A stretch of 64,000 nucleotides of DNA. Source: a virus. Position numbers and translations under genes: made by a program. This document shows, one piece after another, positions 54,249 to 60,157 of this stretch (position 1 is the first letter of the stretch; every line of letters begins with the position of its first letter). Location: IMG/VR virus record IMGVR_UViG_3300031857_000082, positions 23,215 through 87,214 of that record. One strand, given 5' to 3'. The notes below the pieces were generated by a model. It was not told the origin of the DNA. It saw only the letters and a program-made list of their open reading frames with translations, and did not search any database.

Positions 54249-54595
54249 TAACGTGTCACCTCGGGGGTAACGTTAAAACGTCCTTCTATTAATCTATCTA
54301 TAATGTTACTTGGAGATATTAATTCTAAATCATAGACATGATCTCCATCAATAAATAATGCTGTTGCTGATGCTGCGATAAATATATCAATTGTTCCTGC
54401 AGATCCACCCATGGTTAGTCCATTGCCATCAGATGTTAAGTATGCAATGTAATCTGCTGCATCGTGTGTTTCACGAACTTGAAGTCTAGATGAGTATCCA
54501 CTTAAGTTGACTGGTGTCTCATCGTTCTTGTATGTGATAGTAGATTGAAAAGTACTACCTTGTGGACAAGTAAAATTATAACGCCCTGGGGTCAT
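54248..54595 (-). CDS. BppU-N-like attachment protein (115 aa)
   Basis: Beta-rich, with FTCPQGSTFQSTITYKNDET, LSGYSSRLQVRE and RFNVTPEVTR, the pattern of small baseplate proteins common in aquatic phages. It probably attaches fibres to the baseplate. AGGAG is the ribosome site. Confidence 0.65.
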   Translation of the reverse strand: MTPGRYNFTCPQGSTFQSTITYKNDETPVNLSGYSSRLQVRETHDAADYIAYLTSDGNGLTMGGSAGTIDIFIAASATALFIDGDHVYDLELISPSNIIDRLIEGRFNVTPEVTR

Positions 54596-54610
54596 GAGGG
54601 TACTCCTAAA

Positions 54611-54636
54611 GAGGCGGAAGCCTCATTTTCATTATA
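54611..54636 (-). promoter_or_regulatory. Extended -10 TGGTATAAT and GAGGC hairpin
   Basis: The -10 at 54631-54636 lies just after the 103-aa gene. A small GAGGC-TTCC-GCCTC hairpin followed by TTTA lies at its downstream side. It could be a weak terminator of the 103-aa gene or a leader hairpin of the fibre block. Confidence 0.4.
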
Positions 54637-54642
54637 CCAAAT

Positions 54643-54954
54643 CTATTTGTCTACTATTGAGATTACTATATCTTTAACTACTTGCAATTCCCCTGAAATT
54701 TGGGAGAGTTCATTCTTCATTTTGTTTTGGTCTCTACGGATGTAGTCAATTTTGTCTGACATGGAAGATCCGCCATTTGGTGTTAATTGTCTTTCAATTT
54801 TTTCTAGTCTTTCTAAAACTGTATTTCCTTTTTTATCTTTTCCAAGAAGACCTTCGAATCTGCGAGCCATCACATATCCAACACCTAGGGCTGCTGCGAT
54901 AATTGTTAACATTTGCCAGGTATCTGAAATCATGGCTAAGATATTTTGATCCAT
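54643..54954 (-). CDS. Membrane protein with coiled coil, DUF2746-like (103 aa)
   Basis: Hydrophobic residues 14-30 (WQMLTIIAAALGVGYVMA) are followed by a charged coiled coil (about 45-100). The plan resembles small membrane proteins near lysis genes of actinophages, possibly holin-related, but here it heads the fibre block. Start of leftward late transcription; TATAAT lies 11 bases before the ATG. Confidence 0.55.
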   Translation of the reverse strand: MDQNILAMISDTWQMLTIIAAALGVGYVMARRFEGLLGKDKKGNTVLERLEKIERQLTPNGGSSMSDKIDYIRRDQNKMKNELSQISGELQVVKDIVISIVDK

Positions 54955-54980
54955 AATATTTAATAATTATAACATTGTTA

Positions 54981-55009
54981 TTGACTTACACTTATATACC
55001 CCATATAAT
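54981..55009 (+). promoter_or_regulatory. Strong promoter TTGACT-N17-TATAAT
   Basis: It drives the rightward DUF7455-like gene from the divergent gap at 54.95-55.03 kb, next to the left-going late genes. Spacing is ideal. Confidence 0.85.
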
Positions 55010-55033
55010 TAATATATAAGGAAGTGGTGAAAA

Positions 55034-55270
55034 ATGGCAAAGTCCAAAGTAAAAGATAAAGAAGAGATTAAGTACGAGTTAACCGCCTTAGATCGTTGCG
55101 ATCGTTGTGGCTCTCAGGCGTGGGTCAAAGTCGGCGGGGTAAATGGAGAATTACTATTCTGTTCTCATCACTACAATAAAGTCGAAAAAAGTATTAAAGA
55201 ATGGGCATTCAATATCCTAGATGAAAGAGAACGTTTAATCGAAAATCGATTGACAGGCTCGGACAAATAG
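55034..55270 (+). CDS. DUF7455-like zinc protein (78 aa)
   Basis: The core TALDRCDRCGSQAWVKV then LLFCSHHYNK, with CxxC and CxHH, is the pattern of the actinobacterial DUF7455 family, seen in hosts and phages. The C-terminal half is a charged helix. Function unknown; nucleic-acid binding is a reasonable guess. It is expressed from a strong promoter, so it is likely early and abundant. It is the best single pointer to an actinobacterial host. Confidence 0.78.
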   Translation: MAKSKVKDKEEIKYELTALDRCDRCGSQAWVKVGGVNGELLFCSHHYNKVEKSIKEWAFNILDERERLIENRLTGSDK

Positions 55271-55278
55271 GATATAAT
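55250..55278 (+). promoter_or_regulatory. Perfect consensus promoter TTGACA-N17-TATAAT
   Basis: Both boxes match consensus at ideal spacing, overlapping the end of the DUF7455-like gene. The next 80 bases have no coding frame, only hairpins. Confidence 0.9.
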
Positions 55279-55284
55279 AGATAT

Positions 55285-55367
55285 ATCTTCGGGACATATA
55301 CAGATCCCGACTAAACCGTGAGTCAGTCCTACACCACCACACCACCAGGGCTGGCTCACACTTCTTT
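55285..55367 (+). ncRNA. Putative ~83-nt phage small RNA
   Basis: Transcription from the consensus promoter should start near 55285. The RNA has hairpin 1 (TCGGGA/TCCCGA, 55289-55310, 10-nt loop) and hairpin 2 (12 bp, 55318-55329 with 55348-55359, two G-U pairs) with an 18-nt loop of CCA repeats, followed by CTTCTTTTAT as terminator tail. No start codon is in a usable context. Length and architecture fit an sRNA or a decoy. An alternative is that hairpin 2 only terminates the gene before it. Confidence 0.65.
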
Positions 55368-55511
55368 TATAAGGCATTTAAATCGAAAAATTTGGCACTT
55401 AAATTAAGTCGGCGATATATGAACACCATCTCCACCTTCTTCCCTTATTTATGCCTTACGGCATGTTTAAAGGGTATGGAGGTTATTTCTCCCATTGACA
55501 TATTATGATAT

Positions 55512-55540
55512 TTGACATGTGTTTTAAATGTGTGTATAAT
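55512..55540 (+). promoter_or_regulatory. Second perfect promoter TTGACA-N17-TATAAT
   Basis: Both boxes match consensus exactly with a 17-base spacer. The transcript would start within or next to a G-rich tract; no gene follows on this strand for 2.6 kb. Confidence 0.85.
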
Positions 55541-55541
55541 T

Positions 55542-55615
55542 GGGGGGGAAAGGGGGGGCAATAAACTATCAAAAGAAAAAAAACAAAAGATAGTAAATAT
55601 AATCCCCGTATCCCC
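55542..55615 (+). ncRNA. G-rich structured element, possible small RNA
   Basis: Two seven-G runs separated by AAA (55542-55558) can form a G-quadruplex of four GGG units or pair with CCCC at 55604-55607 and 55612-55615. Between them lies a 6-bp hairpin ACTATC/GATAGT (55565-55570 with 55589-55594) with an 18-nt A-rich loop. No T-tract follows, so the 3' end is unknown. Confidence 0.5.
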
Positions 55616-55853
55616 AATAATAGATATCCAGATATAATCCCTAATCTTTATTTATCCAGATAGCCAGAATAAGGCTGAATATTGACATAGAACAAATATA
55701 ATAAAATAGGAAGATGTCTTCTGGAGAACGAATTTTTCTATTCCCCCGAAAATTCTCTACGATGCCTATCGCAAACAAATTCTTCTTTATTATCTATAGT
55801 TACATCATAATAGGCTATATCTTCACAATTATCCATAGAGCATGGTTTATGCA

Positions 55854-56003
55854 TTATTTCCTTACCCCCGATTTTTTTGATCTATTAAGACACAATTTAC
55901 ATTGAGATCTATATCCATCACTAGATTTATCATATTTATCAAAATCTGAAAAATTTTTCATTTCCAAACACCATATGCATTTCTTAGTATTGGATTTGAT
56001 CAT
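55854..56003 (-). CDS. CxxC zinc microprotein or HNH-type remnant (49 aa)
   Basis: KKCIWCLEMKNFSDF and DGYRSQCKLCLNRSK form the zinc-ribbon pattern typical of the N-terminus of phage HNH/VII-type endonucleases, but the catalytic part is absent. The start is ATG 56003, six bases after TATAAT. It is either a real microprotein or a truncated relic; no catalytic remnant is visible downstream. Confidence 0.55.
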   Translation of the reverse strand: MIKSNTKKCIWCLEMKNFSDFDKYDKSSDGYRSQCKLCLNRSKKSGVRK

Positions 56004-56009
56004 ATATCT

Positions 56010-56015
56010 ATTATA
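56010..56015 (-). promoter_or_regulatory. -10 box TATAAT, leaderless type
   Basis: AGATAT separates TATAAT from ATG; no ribosome site is present. Confidence 0.45.
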
Positions 56016-56274
56016 GCCAAGATATCTATATACCCCGAAAAATGAGATACCCCCCACGTACCGAAGTAGAGGTGGAGGGCCTGGTTCTCAGGGAACATAT
56101 CCCTTACTAGATCCGTATAAAATATTATAAACCCGTTTTTATAAAAATCTGAATTTTTGTCTGATTTGTACGATACGTGATTTAAAAAGATTTTTCAAGA
56201 TAATTAGTGAGCCCATATGGGATAAGATTTAATTATCCTACCCCGATAAGATTTTGAACATCTAACTTTATAAG

Positions 56275-56559
56275 TTAAACAAGTCCTTCATTCTTAAGGC
56301 ATGGGAATATAACCTCAACATCTGGCGTGTGTTCATCTGTAATCCATCCACCATTGTTATAGATTGCAGTGATTGCTCGGTCTACATCTTCGCCCTCGCC
56401 ATATAGGAATTGTGTTGCTAATATATCTGCTGTGTATTTATCTACACAACCTTTTCTATCATACTTATTCCATACCCCGACTAGTAGTAGTGTCATTAGT
56501 ATTGTGTAAAGGACAATAACTAGATTCTTTCCTCTGCGTGTTAGTCTGTTCCAGTTCAT
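56275..56559 (-). CDS. Small membrane protein (94 aa)
   Basis: Start ATG 56559 overlaps the stop of the 50-aa gene (TAATG). A basic start (NWNRLTRRGKN) precedes one membrane segment (about 12-28, LVIVLYTILMTLLLVGVW), then an acidic cytosolic or external domain with two cysteines. The basic-inside rule puts the C-terminal part outside, so it may act at the envelope. Function unknown. Confidence 0.65.
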   Translation of the reverse strand: MNWNRLTRRGKNLVIVLYTILMTLLLVGVWNKYDRKGCVDKYTADILATQFLYGEGEDVDRAITAIYNNGGWITDEHTPDVEVIFPCLKNEGLV

Positions 56560-56711
56560 TAGTTCACACTCGCAACATAGGCACAGAATATCCATGTGCT
56601 AACTAGTAGTATTGCTAGCCATGTCTCATCATTGGCATATTTAACATCTAGCCAACGCATTTCGATAAAGTGTTTAATCTCTTGACCTGCTAGCCATAGT
56701 TTGTAGTTCAT
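56559..56711 (-). CDS. Membrane microprotein (50 aa)
   Basis: Start ATG 56711, coupled to both neighbours. It has a polar first half and a membrane segment about 31-47 (WLAILLVSTWIFCAYVA). Paired with the next membrane protein, so a two-component membrane complex is possible. Confidence 0.65.
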   Translation of the reverse strand: MNYKLWLAGQEIKHFIEMRWLDVKYANDETWLAILLVSTWIFCAYVASVN

Positions 56712-56870
56712 TTATTTATTCCAATCATTTAATTTAATTATCTTTTCTAATTGCTCATTGGTAACTATTGCTTTTAGTGTGCCTAGTAGTGCATAGTCTG
56801 CTAACACACTATCACCATATTGGGCATTTAATTCGCTGTGAATTAAATCTATCATTGTATCCTTAGTCAT
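56712..56870 (-). CDS. Helical microprotein (52 aa)
   Basis: Mostly helical and acidic (TKDTMIDLIHSELNAQYGDS, TNEQLEKIIKLND). The ATG directly follows the stop of the upstream microgene. No domain recognised; member of a coupled micro-operon. Confidence 0.6.
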   Translation of the reverse strand: MTKDTMIDLIHSELNAQYGDSVLADYALLGTLKAIVTNEQLEKIIKLNDWNK

Positions 56871-56951
56871 TTATTTACCTGCTTCCATTTCGTATTGTAG
56901 ATTTTCTAATAGTATAGCCTCTTGCTCTGACAACCAATTCTCGTAGGTCAT
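56871..56951 (-). CDS. Microprotein (26 aa)
   Basis: A very short helical acidic peptide (ENWLSEQEAILLENLQYEME). Kept because it is tightly coupled between two other microgenes on the same strand and keeps an open frame with matching start and stop overlaps. Confidence 0.5.
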   Translation of the reverse strand: MTYENWLSEQEAILLENLQYEMEAGK

Positions 56952-57080
56952 TTAGTAACCTGCCTTATCCATAGCACAATCGTTGCATAGTGCGAACAAT
57001 TCTAAACTAGGTGTGCTTAGTTCGATTTCTTCTAAGCATTTGTAGCACATGGCTATTGTTAGTGTTGATTTCTTTTTCAT
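56952..57080 (-). CDS. CxxC zinc microprotein (42 aa)
   Basis: CYKC and CNDC 21 residues apart, in a short Ser/Leu-rich frame. AGAAAGGT lies six bases before the ATG. First gene of a leftward micro-operon (57080 to 56275). Same class as the zinc microproteins on the plus strand at 58-59 kb. Confidence 0.65.
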   Translation of the reverse strand: MKKKSTLTIAMCYKCLEEIELSTPSLELFALCNDCAMDKAGY

Positions 57081-57150
57081 TTATTTACCTTTCTAGTAAT
57101 AACTTAAACCTATCATATACCCCCGACAGATTTGGGAGGGGGTCTTGCAT

Positions 57151-57214
57151 GTCTCTGGCTTATTTGCTAGGGCTCATCCCTTTCGGGCTTATTTGCCTAG
57201 GCTCATCCAGAGAC
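57151..57214. ncRNA. Paired 23-bp repeats inside an 8-bp inverted repeat
   Basis: GTCTCTGG (57151-57158) and CCAGAGAC (57207-57214) are perfectly complementary. They frame two 23-bp direct repeats (57157-57179 and 57186-57208) differing only in the central GCTAGGG / GCCTAGG, with CTTTCG between. The layout suggests a structured RNA leader or 3' UTR, since it lies between the 33-aa gene and the micro-operon on the minus strand. Function unknown. Confidence 0.45.
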
Positions 57215-57226
57215 TAAACCTGTGGG

Positions 57227-57328
57227 CTATTCGCCTCGCCAGATTTTGTAGAACTGGTCGTAATCAGGTTCTACACCCTCTGGGAGTTCTTGCTCCCAAG
57301 CCTCTAGGGCTTCAACGTATCCTCTCAT
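57227..57328 (-). CDS. Acidic microprotein (33 aa)
   Basis: The frame is helical and acidic (YVEALEAWEQELPEGVE, DYDQFYKIWRGE). AAGGAGG lies seven bases before the ATG, and TATGAT lies further up. No domain. Transcribed leftward away from the DnaA-box cluster. Confidence 0.6.
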   Translation of the reverse strand: MRGYVEALEAWEQELPEGVEPDYDQFYKIWRGE

Positions 57329-57437
57329 TTGGATACCTCCTTAATTTCTATCTATACTTTAATCATAAATGGGGGGTCTGACAATTTTGGCCTATTTAGA
57401 TGAACGCCAGGTTAACAATAGATGAACAAATTTAGGG

Positions 57438-57503
57438 TTATCAACAGGCAACACGCCGTATATGTTAATAAAGTTATACACAATGTTAGTAACCTGTGGA
57501 TAA
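57438..57503. other. DnaA-box cluster, possible origin or DnaA-controlled site
   Basis: Within 66 bases: TTATCAACA (57438-57446, one mismatch), TTATACACA (57474-57482) and TGTGGATAA (57495-57503, TTATCCACA on the minus strand). Two match the strict TTATNCACA consensus. The region is AT-rich and gene-free (57329-57573). Host DnaA could act here in replication or transcription. Confidence 0.5.
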
Positions 57504-57515
57504 AGCGGGCGTCAG

Positions 57516-57545
57516 GATCGGGCGTGTCGCACCTTTACGTTAAGA
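57516..57545 (+). repeat. 30-bp repeat, copy 1, part of a perfect hairpin
   Basis: Identical over 30 bases to 57709-57738. Here GGGCGTGTC and GACACGCCC form a 9-bp stem with a 15-base loop. The second copy cannot make this hairpin but makes another. Confidence 0.75.
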
Positions 57546-57573
57546 CACGCCCTTGCCGAATGCAGGCTATTGG

Positions 57574-57636
57574 TTAGTTATAACTTCTAGCACAAGAACG
57601 GCACATGTAATTAGAGGTGCAAGAACATTGAATCAT
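57574..57636 (-). CDS. CxC/CxxC zinc microprotein (20 aa)
   Basis: One of the smallest plausible genes: CSC and CRSC in 20 residues. AAAGGA lies five bases before the ATG, and a TTGACT-N17-TAGGTT promoter lies at 57658-57686. With four cysteines it could hold one zinc. The ribosome site and own promoter argue against chance. Confidence 0.5.
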   Translation of the reverse strand: MIQCSCTSNYMCRSCARSYN

Positions 57637-57657
57637 TTATTTCCTTTCGTTAATTAA

Positions 57658-57686
57658 AACCTATCACTACCCCCTGACAAAGTCAA
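57658..57686 (-). promoter_or_regulatory. Promoter TTGACT-N17-TAGGTT with TGTCAG box in spacer
   Basis: Boxes are on the minus strand. The spacer holds TTTGTCAGGGGG, a motif shared by other promoters in this region. Confidence 0.5.
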
Positions 57687-57708
57687 ATCGACACGCCGCT
57701 GACGCCCC

Positions 57709-57738
57709 GATCGGGCGTGTCGCACCTTTACGTTAAGA
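57709..57738 (+). repeat. 30-bp repeat, copy 2
   Basis: An upstream CGACACGCC (57689-57697) pairs with GGCGTGTCG inside this copy to form a 9-bp stem. A similar CGACACGCC element lies at 58016-58024. Confidence 0.75.
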
Positions 57739-57759
57739 TGCGAGGGTTCCCGATGCAGA

Positions 57760-57954
57760 CTACCTTAGTCTAACAAATGTAGGCCAGGTAATTCCACAAG
57801 CCTCTTGAAATTTAATGTCATTAAAGTTTTTATTTTCTGCAAAAAACAAATCACCAAATTCCAAAACAATTTCTTCAAAAGTAGTTTGAGGAATTTCATC
57901 CTTAAATTCTTTTAATAGGGAAGCAACCTTTTCAAAGTGTTGTCTAGTCATCAT
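57760..57954 (-). CDS. Small conserved-type actinophage protein (64 aa)
   Basis: The pattern TRQHFEKVASLLKEF and LFFAENKNFNDIKFQEACG resembles a small helical protein often found in actinophages. AAAGGA lies seven bases before the ATG. Function unknown; the neighbouring promoter carries the TTGTCG box. Confidence 0.65.
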   Translation of the reverse strand: MMTRQHFEKVASLLKEFKDEIPQTTFEEIVLEFGDLFFAENKNFNDIKFQEACGITWPTFVRLR

Positions 57955-58030
57955 TTTTATTTCCTTTGTTTGTAGTTAGTTTTAATTTATCACATACCCC
58001 CGACAATTTGCAAACCGACACGCCGATCCT

Positions 58031-58072
58031 GACGCCCCGAAACGGACATTTAGGTCATTTAAGATGTTAAGA
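58031..58072 (+). repeat. Promoter-associated repeat R1
   Basis: GACGCCCCGA, then TTTAAGATGTTAAGA. This is the copy upstream of the zinc microprotein operon promoter. Confidence 0.6.
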
Positions 58073-58098
58073 AAAAATATGCCGACATGCCGACCCCC

Positions 58099-58126
58099 TT
58101 GCTATACATTGTCAGACCCCTATGCT
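58099..58126 (+). promoter_or_regulatory. Promoter of the zinc microprotein operon (TTGCTA-N16-TATGCT)
   Basis: The spacer contains ATTGTCAGACCCC, the shared box. The transcript would start near 58133 and run to the terminator at 59806-59842. Confidence 0.55.
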
Positions 58127-58161
58127 AGGATTTTAATATGATAAAAGATAAGGATACAAAA

Positions 58162-58278
58162 ATGAAATATACAGCAAAATGTTGGTATTGTGAAATTGAT
58201 ATTGAAATGCCTACCCCCGACTTTCTAAGTGATGAGGTAGTTTGCTACGATTGTGGCATGAGTAAGGTAATGGCATAA
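58162..58278 (+). CDS. CxxC zinc microprotein a (38 aa)
   Basis: CWYC and CYDC 21 residues apart, with acidic residues between them. AAGGA lies seven bases before the ATG. First of ten coupled genes (58162-59740). The paired CxxC layout is a zinc knuckle; a role in protein or nucleic-acid binding is likely but unproven. Confidence 0.68.
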   Translation: MKYTAKCWYCEIDIEMPTPDFLSDEVVCYDCGMSKVMA

Positions 58279-58424
58279 TGTTAAATGATGAGTGGAAAGG
58301 CATAACCTGTTTATTCTGTGACGAATATGAGATTGTGCATATAAGTAGCAAGGATTGGTTTTTATGTCTGCCATGTGGGCTAGACTATGAGTTATCAAAA
58401 GAAAAGGAAAAAATAAATGAATAA
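58278..58424 (+). CDS. CxxC zinc microprotein b (48 aa)
   Basis: Start overlaps the previous stop (TAATG). CLFC and CLPC 19 residues apart, then a charged helical tail (ELSKEKEKINE). Its spacing and tail differ from its neighbours, so these are not simple duplicates. Confidence 0.66.
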   Translation: MLNDEWKGITCLFCDEYEIVHISSKDWFLCLPCGLDYELSKEKEKINE

Positions 58425-58578
58425 TATAATCAACTTACAGAGTTGCGTGGTATGCACTAAAATTGGAATTCATTGGCTATGTCATAAATGTGAGTCAAGA
58501 ATTCATCACCCTAGTGTCTATGTAAAAGTTGAACGCTATCGTGATAGAATAAATCAAAAACTAAGTGAGGTTAAATAA
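58417..58578 (+). CDS. CxxC zinc microprotein c (53 aa)
   Basis: It starts inside the end of b (8-base overlap) and ends in TAATG with the next gene. CVVC and CHKC with a basic tail (RIHHPSVYVKVERYRDRIN) suggest RNA or DNA contact. Confidence 0.66.
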   Translation: MNNIINLQSCVVCTKIGIHWLCHKCESRIHHPSVYVKVERYRDRINQKLSEVK

Positions 58579-58826
58579 TGAGTAATTCAACACAACTATG
58601 GTATGCAGGAACTATCACAAAATTTGGTGATATACAAAAAATCTATGATGATGAAACACTATGGACTCTTGAAAGTAAAGACGGCTCATATGCTAGTGTT
58701 ATTCTAAATAAAGAAATGATTGCTAGTTGGCGTTGTGAGGGTGCATGGAACTTAGCAAGACAAAAGGCTGAGTCTCTAATTCTTGAAAGAGAACAACTAG
58801 AACAAGAGGGATGGGTTACTAACTAA
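58578..58826 (+). CDS. Unknown operon protein (82 aa)
   Basis: The only non-zinc gene in the front of the operon. Beta strands (AGTITKFGDIQKIYDDETLW) precede a charged helix (ARQKAESLILEREQLEQEGW). Coupled on both sides. Confidence 0.65.
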   Translation: MSNSTQLWYAGTITKFGDIQKIYDDETLWTLESKDGSYASVILNKEMIASWRCEGAWNLARQKAESLILEREQLEQEGWVTN

Positions 58827-59014
58827 TGAATACATATTCAGAAGATAACGATTGCCCTAAGTGTGACCATAGTGGTGAAATTATCTTTCATCAATATGTA
58901 AATAGTTTCTCTTGCCAATGGTGTGGTTTTTGGTGGGACTTTGGTGTTGATATTGACAAATTAACAAATCTATTGAATAATCATAATATCAAAAGAACAG
59001 AGGTAATTCAATGA
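58826..59014 (+). CDS. CxxC zinc protein d (62 aa)
   Basis: CPKC and CQWC framing FHQYVNSF, a zinc-ribbon-like layout, then an acidic helical tail (DIDKLTNLLNNHN). It overlaps the next gene by ATGA. Confidence 0.68.
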   Translation: MNTYSEDNDCPKCDHSGEIIFHQYVNSFSCQWCGFWWDFGVDIDKLTNLLNNHNIKRTEVIQ

Positions 59015-59109
59015 TAGCAACATGTCAAGAGTGTAATAAAAAGTTTGACATATTTGATGAACTAGAGGCTAGCGAATTGCTAGACGGACACGATTGTATC
59101 TCATACTAA
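59011..59109 (+). CDS. Small CxxC protein e (32 aa)
   Basis: One CQEC plus a lone late Cys (HDCISY) and an acidic centre. Could bind one zinc with two cysteines and a histidine, or be a degenerate copy. Confidence 0.55.
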   Translation: MIATCQECNKKFDIFDELEASELLDGHDCISY

Positions 59110-59216
59110 TGACTACTTGCATAATTTGTAATGATGATATAAACTATGACGAAGACGGAGGACACATATATCCAGACGGATGTGTAGTGTGTCCAGATTG
59201 CGAGGGTAAGGAATAA
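59109..59216 (+). CDS. CxxC zinc microprotein f (35 aa)
   Basis: CIIC, then CVVCPDC with acidic residues between (NDDINYDEDGG). Five cysteines, the densest of the set. Confidence 0.62.
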   Translation: MTTCIICNDDINYDEDGGHIYPDGCVVCPDCEGKE

Positions 59217-59404
59217 TGCAAGCACAATGGATAGATTTGCTTAAACAAATACAAGGCAAACTAAAAACATCAGGCTACCAATTACAAGAGGTTGCAACTT
59301 ATAGTGAAACTAACTATAATGAAGAAATAATGAGATTGTCAGAGCATTGTGACAAAATGGTTAGAAACATAGACCTACTACTATCGGGAGTTAAAAGTGC
59401 CTAA
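59216..59404 (+). CDS. Unknown helical operon protein (62 aa)
   Basis: Helical and amphipathic (AQWIDLLKQIQGKLKTSG, EEIMRLSEHCDKMVRNID). No zinc motif. Coupled by TAATG; overlaps the next GTG start. Confidence 0.6.
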   Translation: MQAQWIDLLKQIQGKLKTSGYQLQEVATYSETNYNEEIMRLSEHCDKMVRNIDLLLSGVKSA

Positions 59405-59666
59405 AGAAAAGCCAATACATAAAATGGTTGAAGAAGTATTTGATAAAGATGTAACTCAAGATTTAATAGATGAGTTAGCAGAAGAAAAAACTTTCATAGT
59501 TAATACAATGAAAAAATTTGTAGAGACAGATGAAATATGGCAACAACTAGTAGATAACATTGAAGCCAGAAAAGCATTTCTAGTTAATTTACAAATGCTA
59601 TTTCTAAATGATATAGAAAATCAAACTCTAATTGAATTAGCAACTACTAAATGGGGTAATGACTAA
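59397..59666 (+). CDS. Acidic helical operon protein (89 aa)
   Basis: It starts with GTG 59397, after GGGAG and six bases. Highly acidic helix-rich sequence (VFDKDVTQDLIDELAEEK, DEIWQQLVDNIEARKAF). A DNA mimic or protein-binding role is conceivable but not shown. Confidence 0.62.
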   Translation: MPKEKPIHKMVEEVFDKDVTQDLIDELAEEKTFIVNTMKKFVETDEIWQQLVDNIEARKAFLVNLQMLFLNDIENQTLIELATTKWGND

Positions 59667-59740
59667 TGGAAATAATGTTTATTGGATTTATATTCTTATG
59701 TGTATCCTGGTATTTAATTAGTAAAGAGAAACCTTTGTAA
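59666..59740 (+). CDS. Membrane microprotein, last gene of operon (24 aa)
   Basis: A hydrophobic stretch (MFIGFIFLCVSWYLI) with a basic end KEKPL, coupled by TAATG. A minimal single-pass membrane peptide. Confidence 0.55.
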   Translation: MEIMFIGFIFLCVSWYLISKEKPL

Positions 59741-59754
59741 TTACCCCGAAATTT

Positions 59755-59803
59755 GCGGGGCGTCCGCAGGATCTAAAAGTGATCGATTAAGATGATAATT
59801 AAG
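59755..59803 (+). repeat. Promoter-associated repeat R6
   Basis: GCGGGGCGTCC then two TTAAGATG units. It lies between the operon end and its terminator, and no clear -35/-10 follows it, so it may be a relic copy. Confidence 0.5.
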
Positions 59804-59805
59804 AT

Positions 59806-59842
59806 GCCCCAGCCTAGGAACGGAGCAGAACCAGACTGGGGC
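59806..59842 (+). terminator. Terminator of the zinc microprotein operon
   Basis: A GCCCCAG/CTGGGGC stem (7 bp) with a 23-base loop is followed by TTTAGTTCTT. A second hairpin GTCTAGG/CCTAGAC (59854-59881) lies behind and may serve the opposite strand. Confidence 0.65.
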
Positions 59843-59894
59843 TTTAGTTCTTAGTCTAGGAAAAATGAAGTAAACCTAGACCAAGAAGTTTTTA

Positions 59895-60071
59895 CTAGAT
59901 TGCTACTTGAACAATCTTATATTCTGGCTTAACAGTTGTCCAGCGTTCTTTACCTCGAACATCTAAACGAACACGCACCGAGCCAGATGGGTTCTGTATA
60001 ATCTCTTTGACTATACCTTTTGCACCACTCTTTTGAGTAGTGAGTTCTTGACCTAATTGAATTAGTGTCAT
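59895..60071 (-). CDS. Small SH3-like or KOW-like protein (58 aa)
   Basis: Read on the minus strand from ATG 60071. It is strand-rich and basic: QKSGAKGIVKEIIQNPSGSV, RVRLDVRGKERWTTVK. A small beta barrel such as KOW/SH3 is plausible. AAAGGA is the ribosome site. Strong promoter TTGACT-N17-TATGAT directly upstream. Confidence 0.65.
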   Translation of the reverse strand: MTLIQLGQELTTQKSGAKGIVKEIIQNPSGSVRVRLDVRGKERWTTVKPEYKIVQVAI

Positions 60072-60103
60072 TTGCTTCCTTTCGTTGTTGTTGATACAAA
60101 CTT

Positions 60104-60132
60104 ATCATACACGACTGACAGGTGCAAGTCAA
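60104..60132 (-). promoter_or_regulatory. Promoter TTGACT-N17-TATGAT with CTGTCAG in spacer
   Basis: Good -35 and -10 match at ideal spacing on the minus strand; the spacer holds the shared TGTCAG box. It diverges from the promoter at 60194. Confidence 0.75.
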
Positions 60133-60157
60133 TAGCCGTGTGATGTTCGTCACATCT

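Larger units (their letters stand above)
55368..55853 (+). other. Non-coding stretch with a second consensus promoter
   Basis: I see no credible gene here. At 55496 a lone TTGACA lies upstream, then the promoter listed separately and a G-rich structured element. A 63-aa frame at 55714-55905 has no ribosome site and a hydrophobic, low-complexity product. The region is AT-rich with many short repeats of ATAT and may hold further RNA signals. Confidence 0.6.

Noticed and set aside
55714-55905. 63-aa frame on the plus strand
   Set aside because: No ribosome site, low-complexity hydrophobic product, and it overlaps the better-supported CxxC frame on the other strand.
57157-57208. Possible mini-CRISPR (two 23-bp repeats)
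   Set aside because: Only two repeats with a 6-base spacer and no cas genes.
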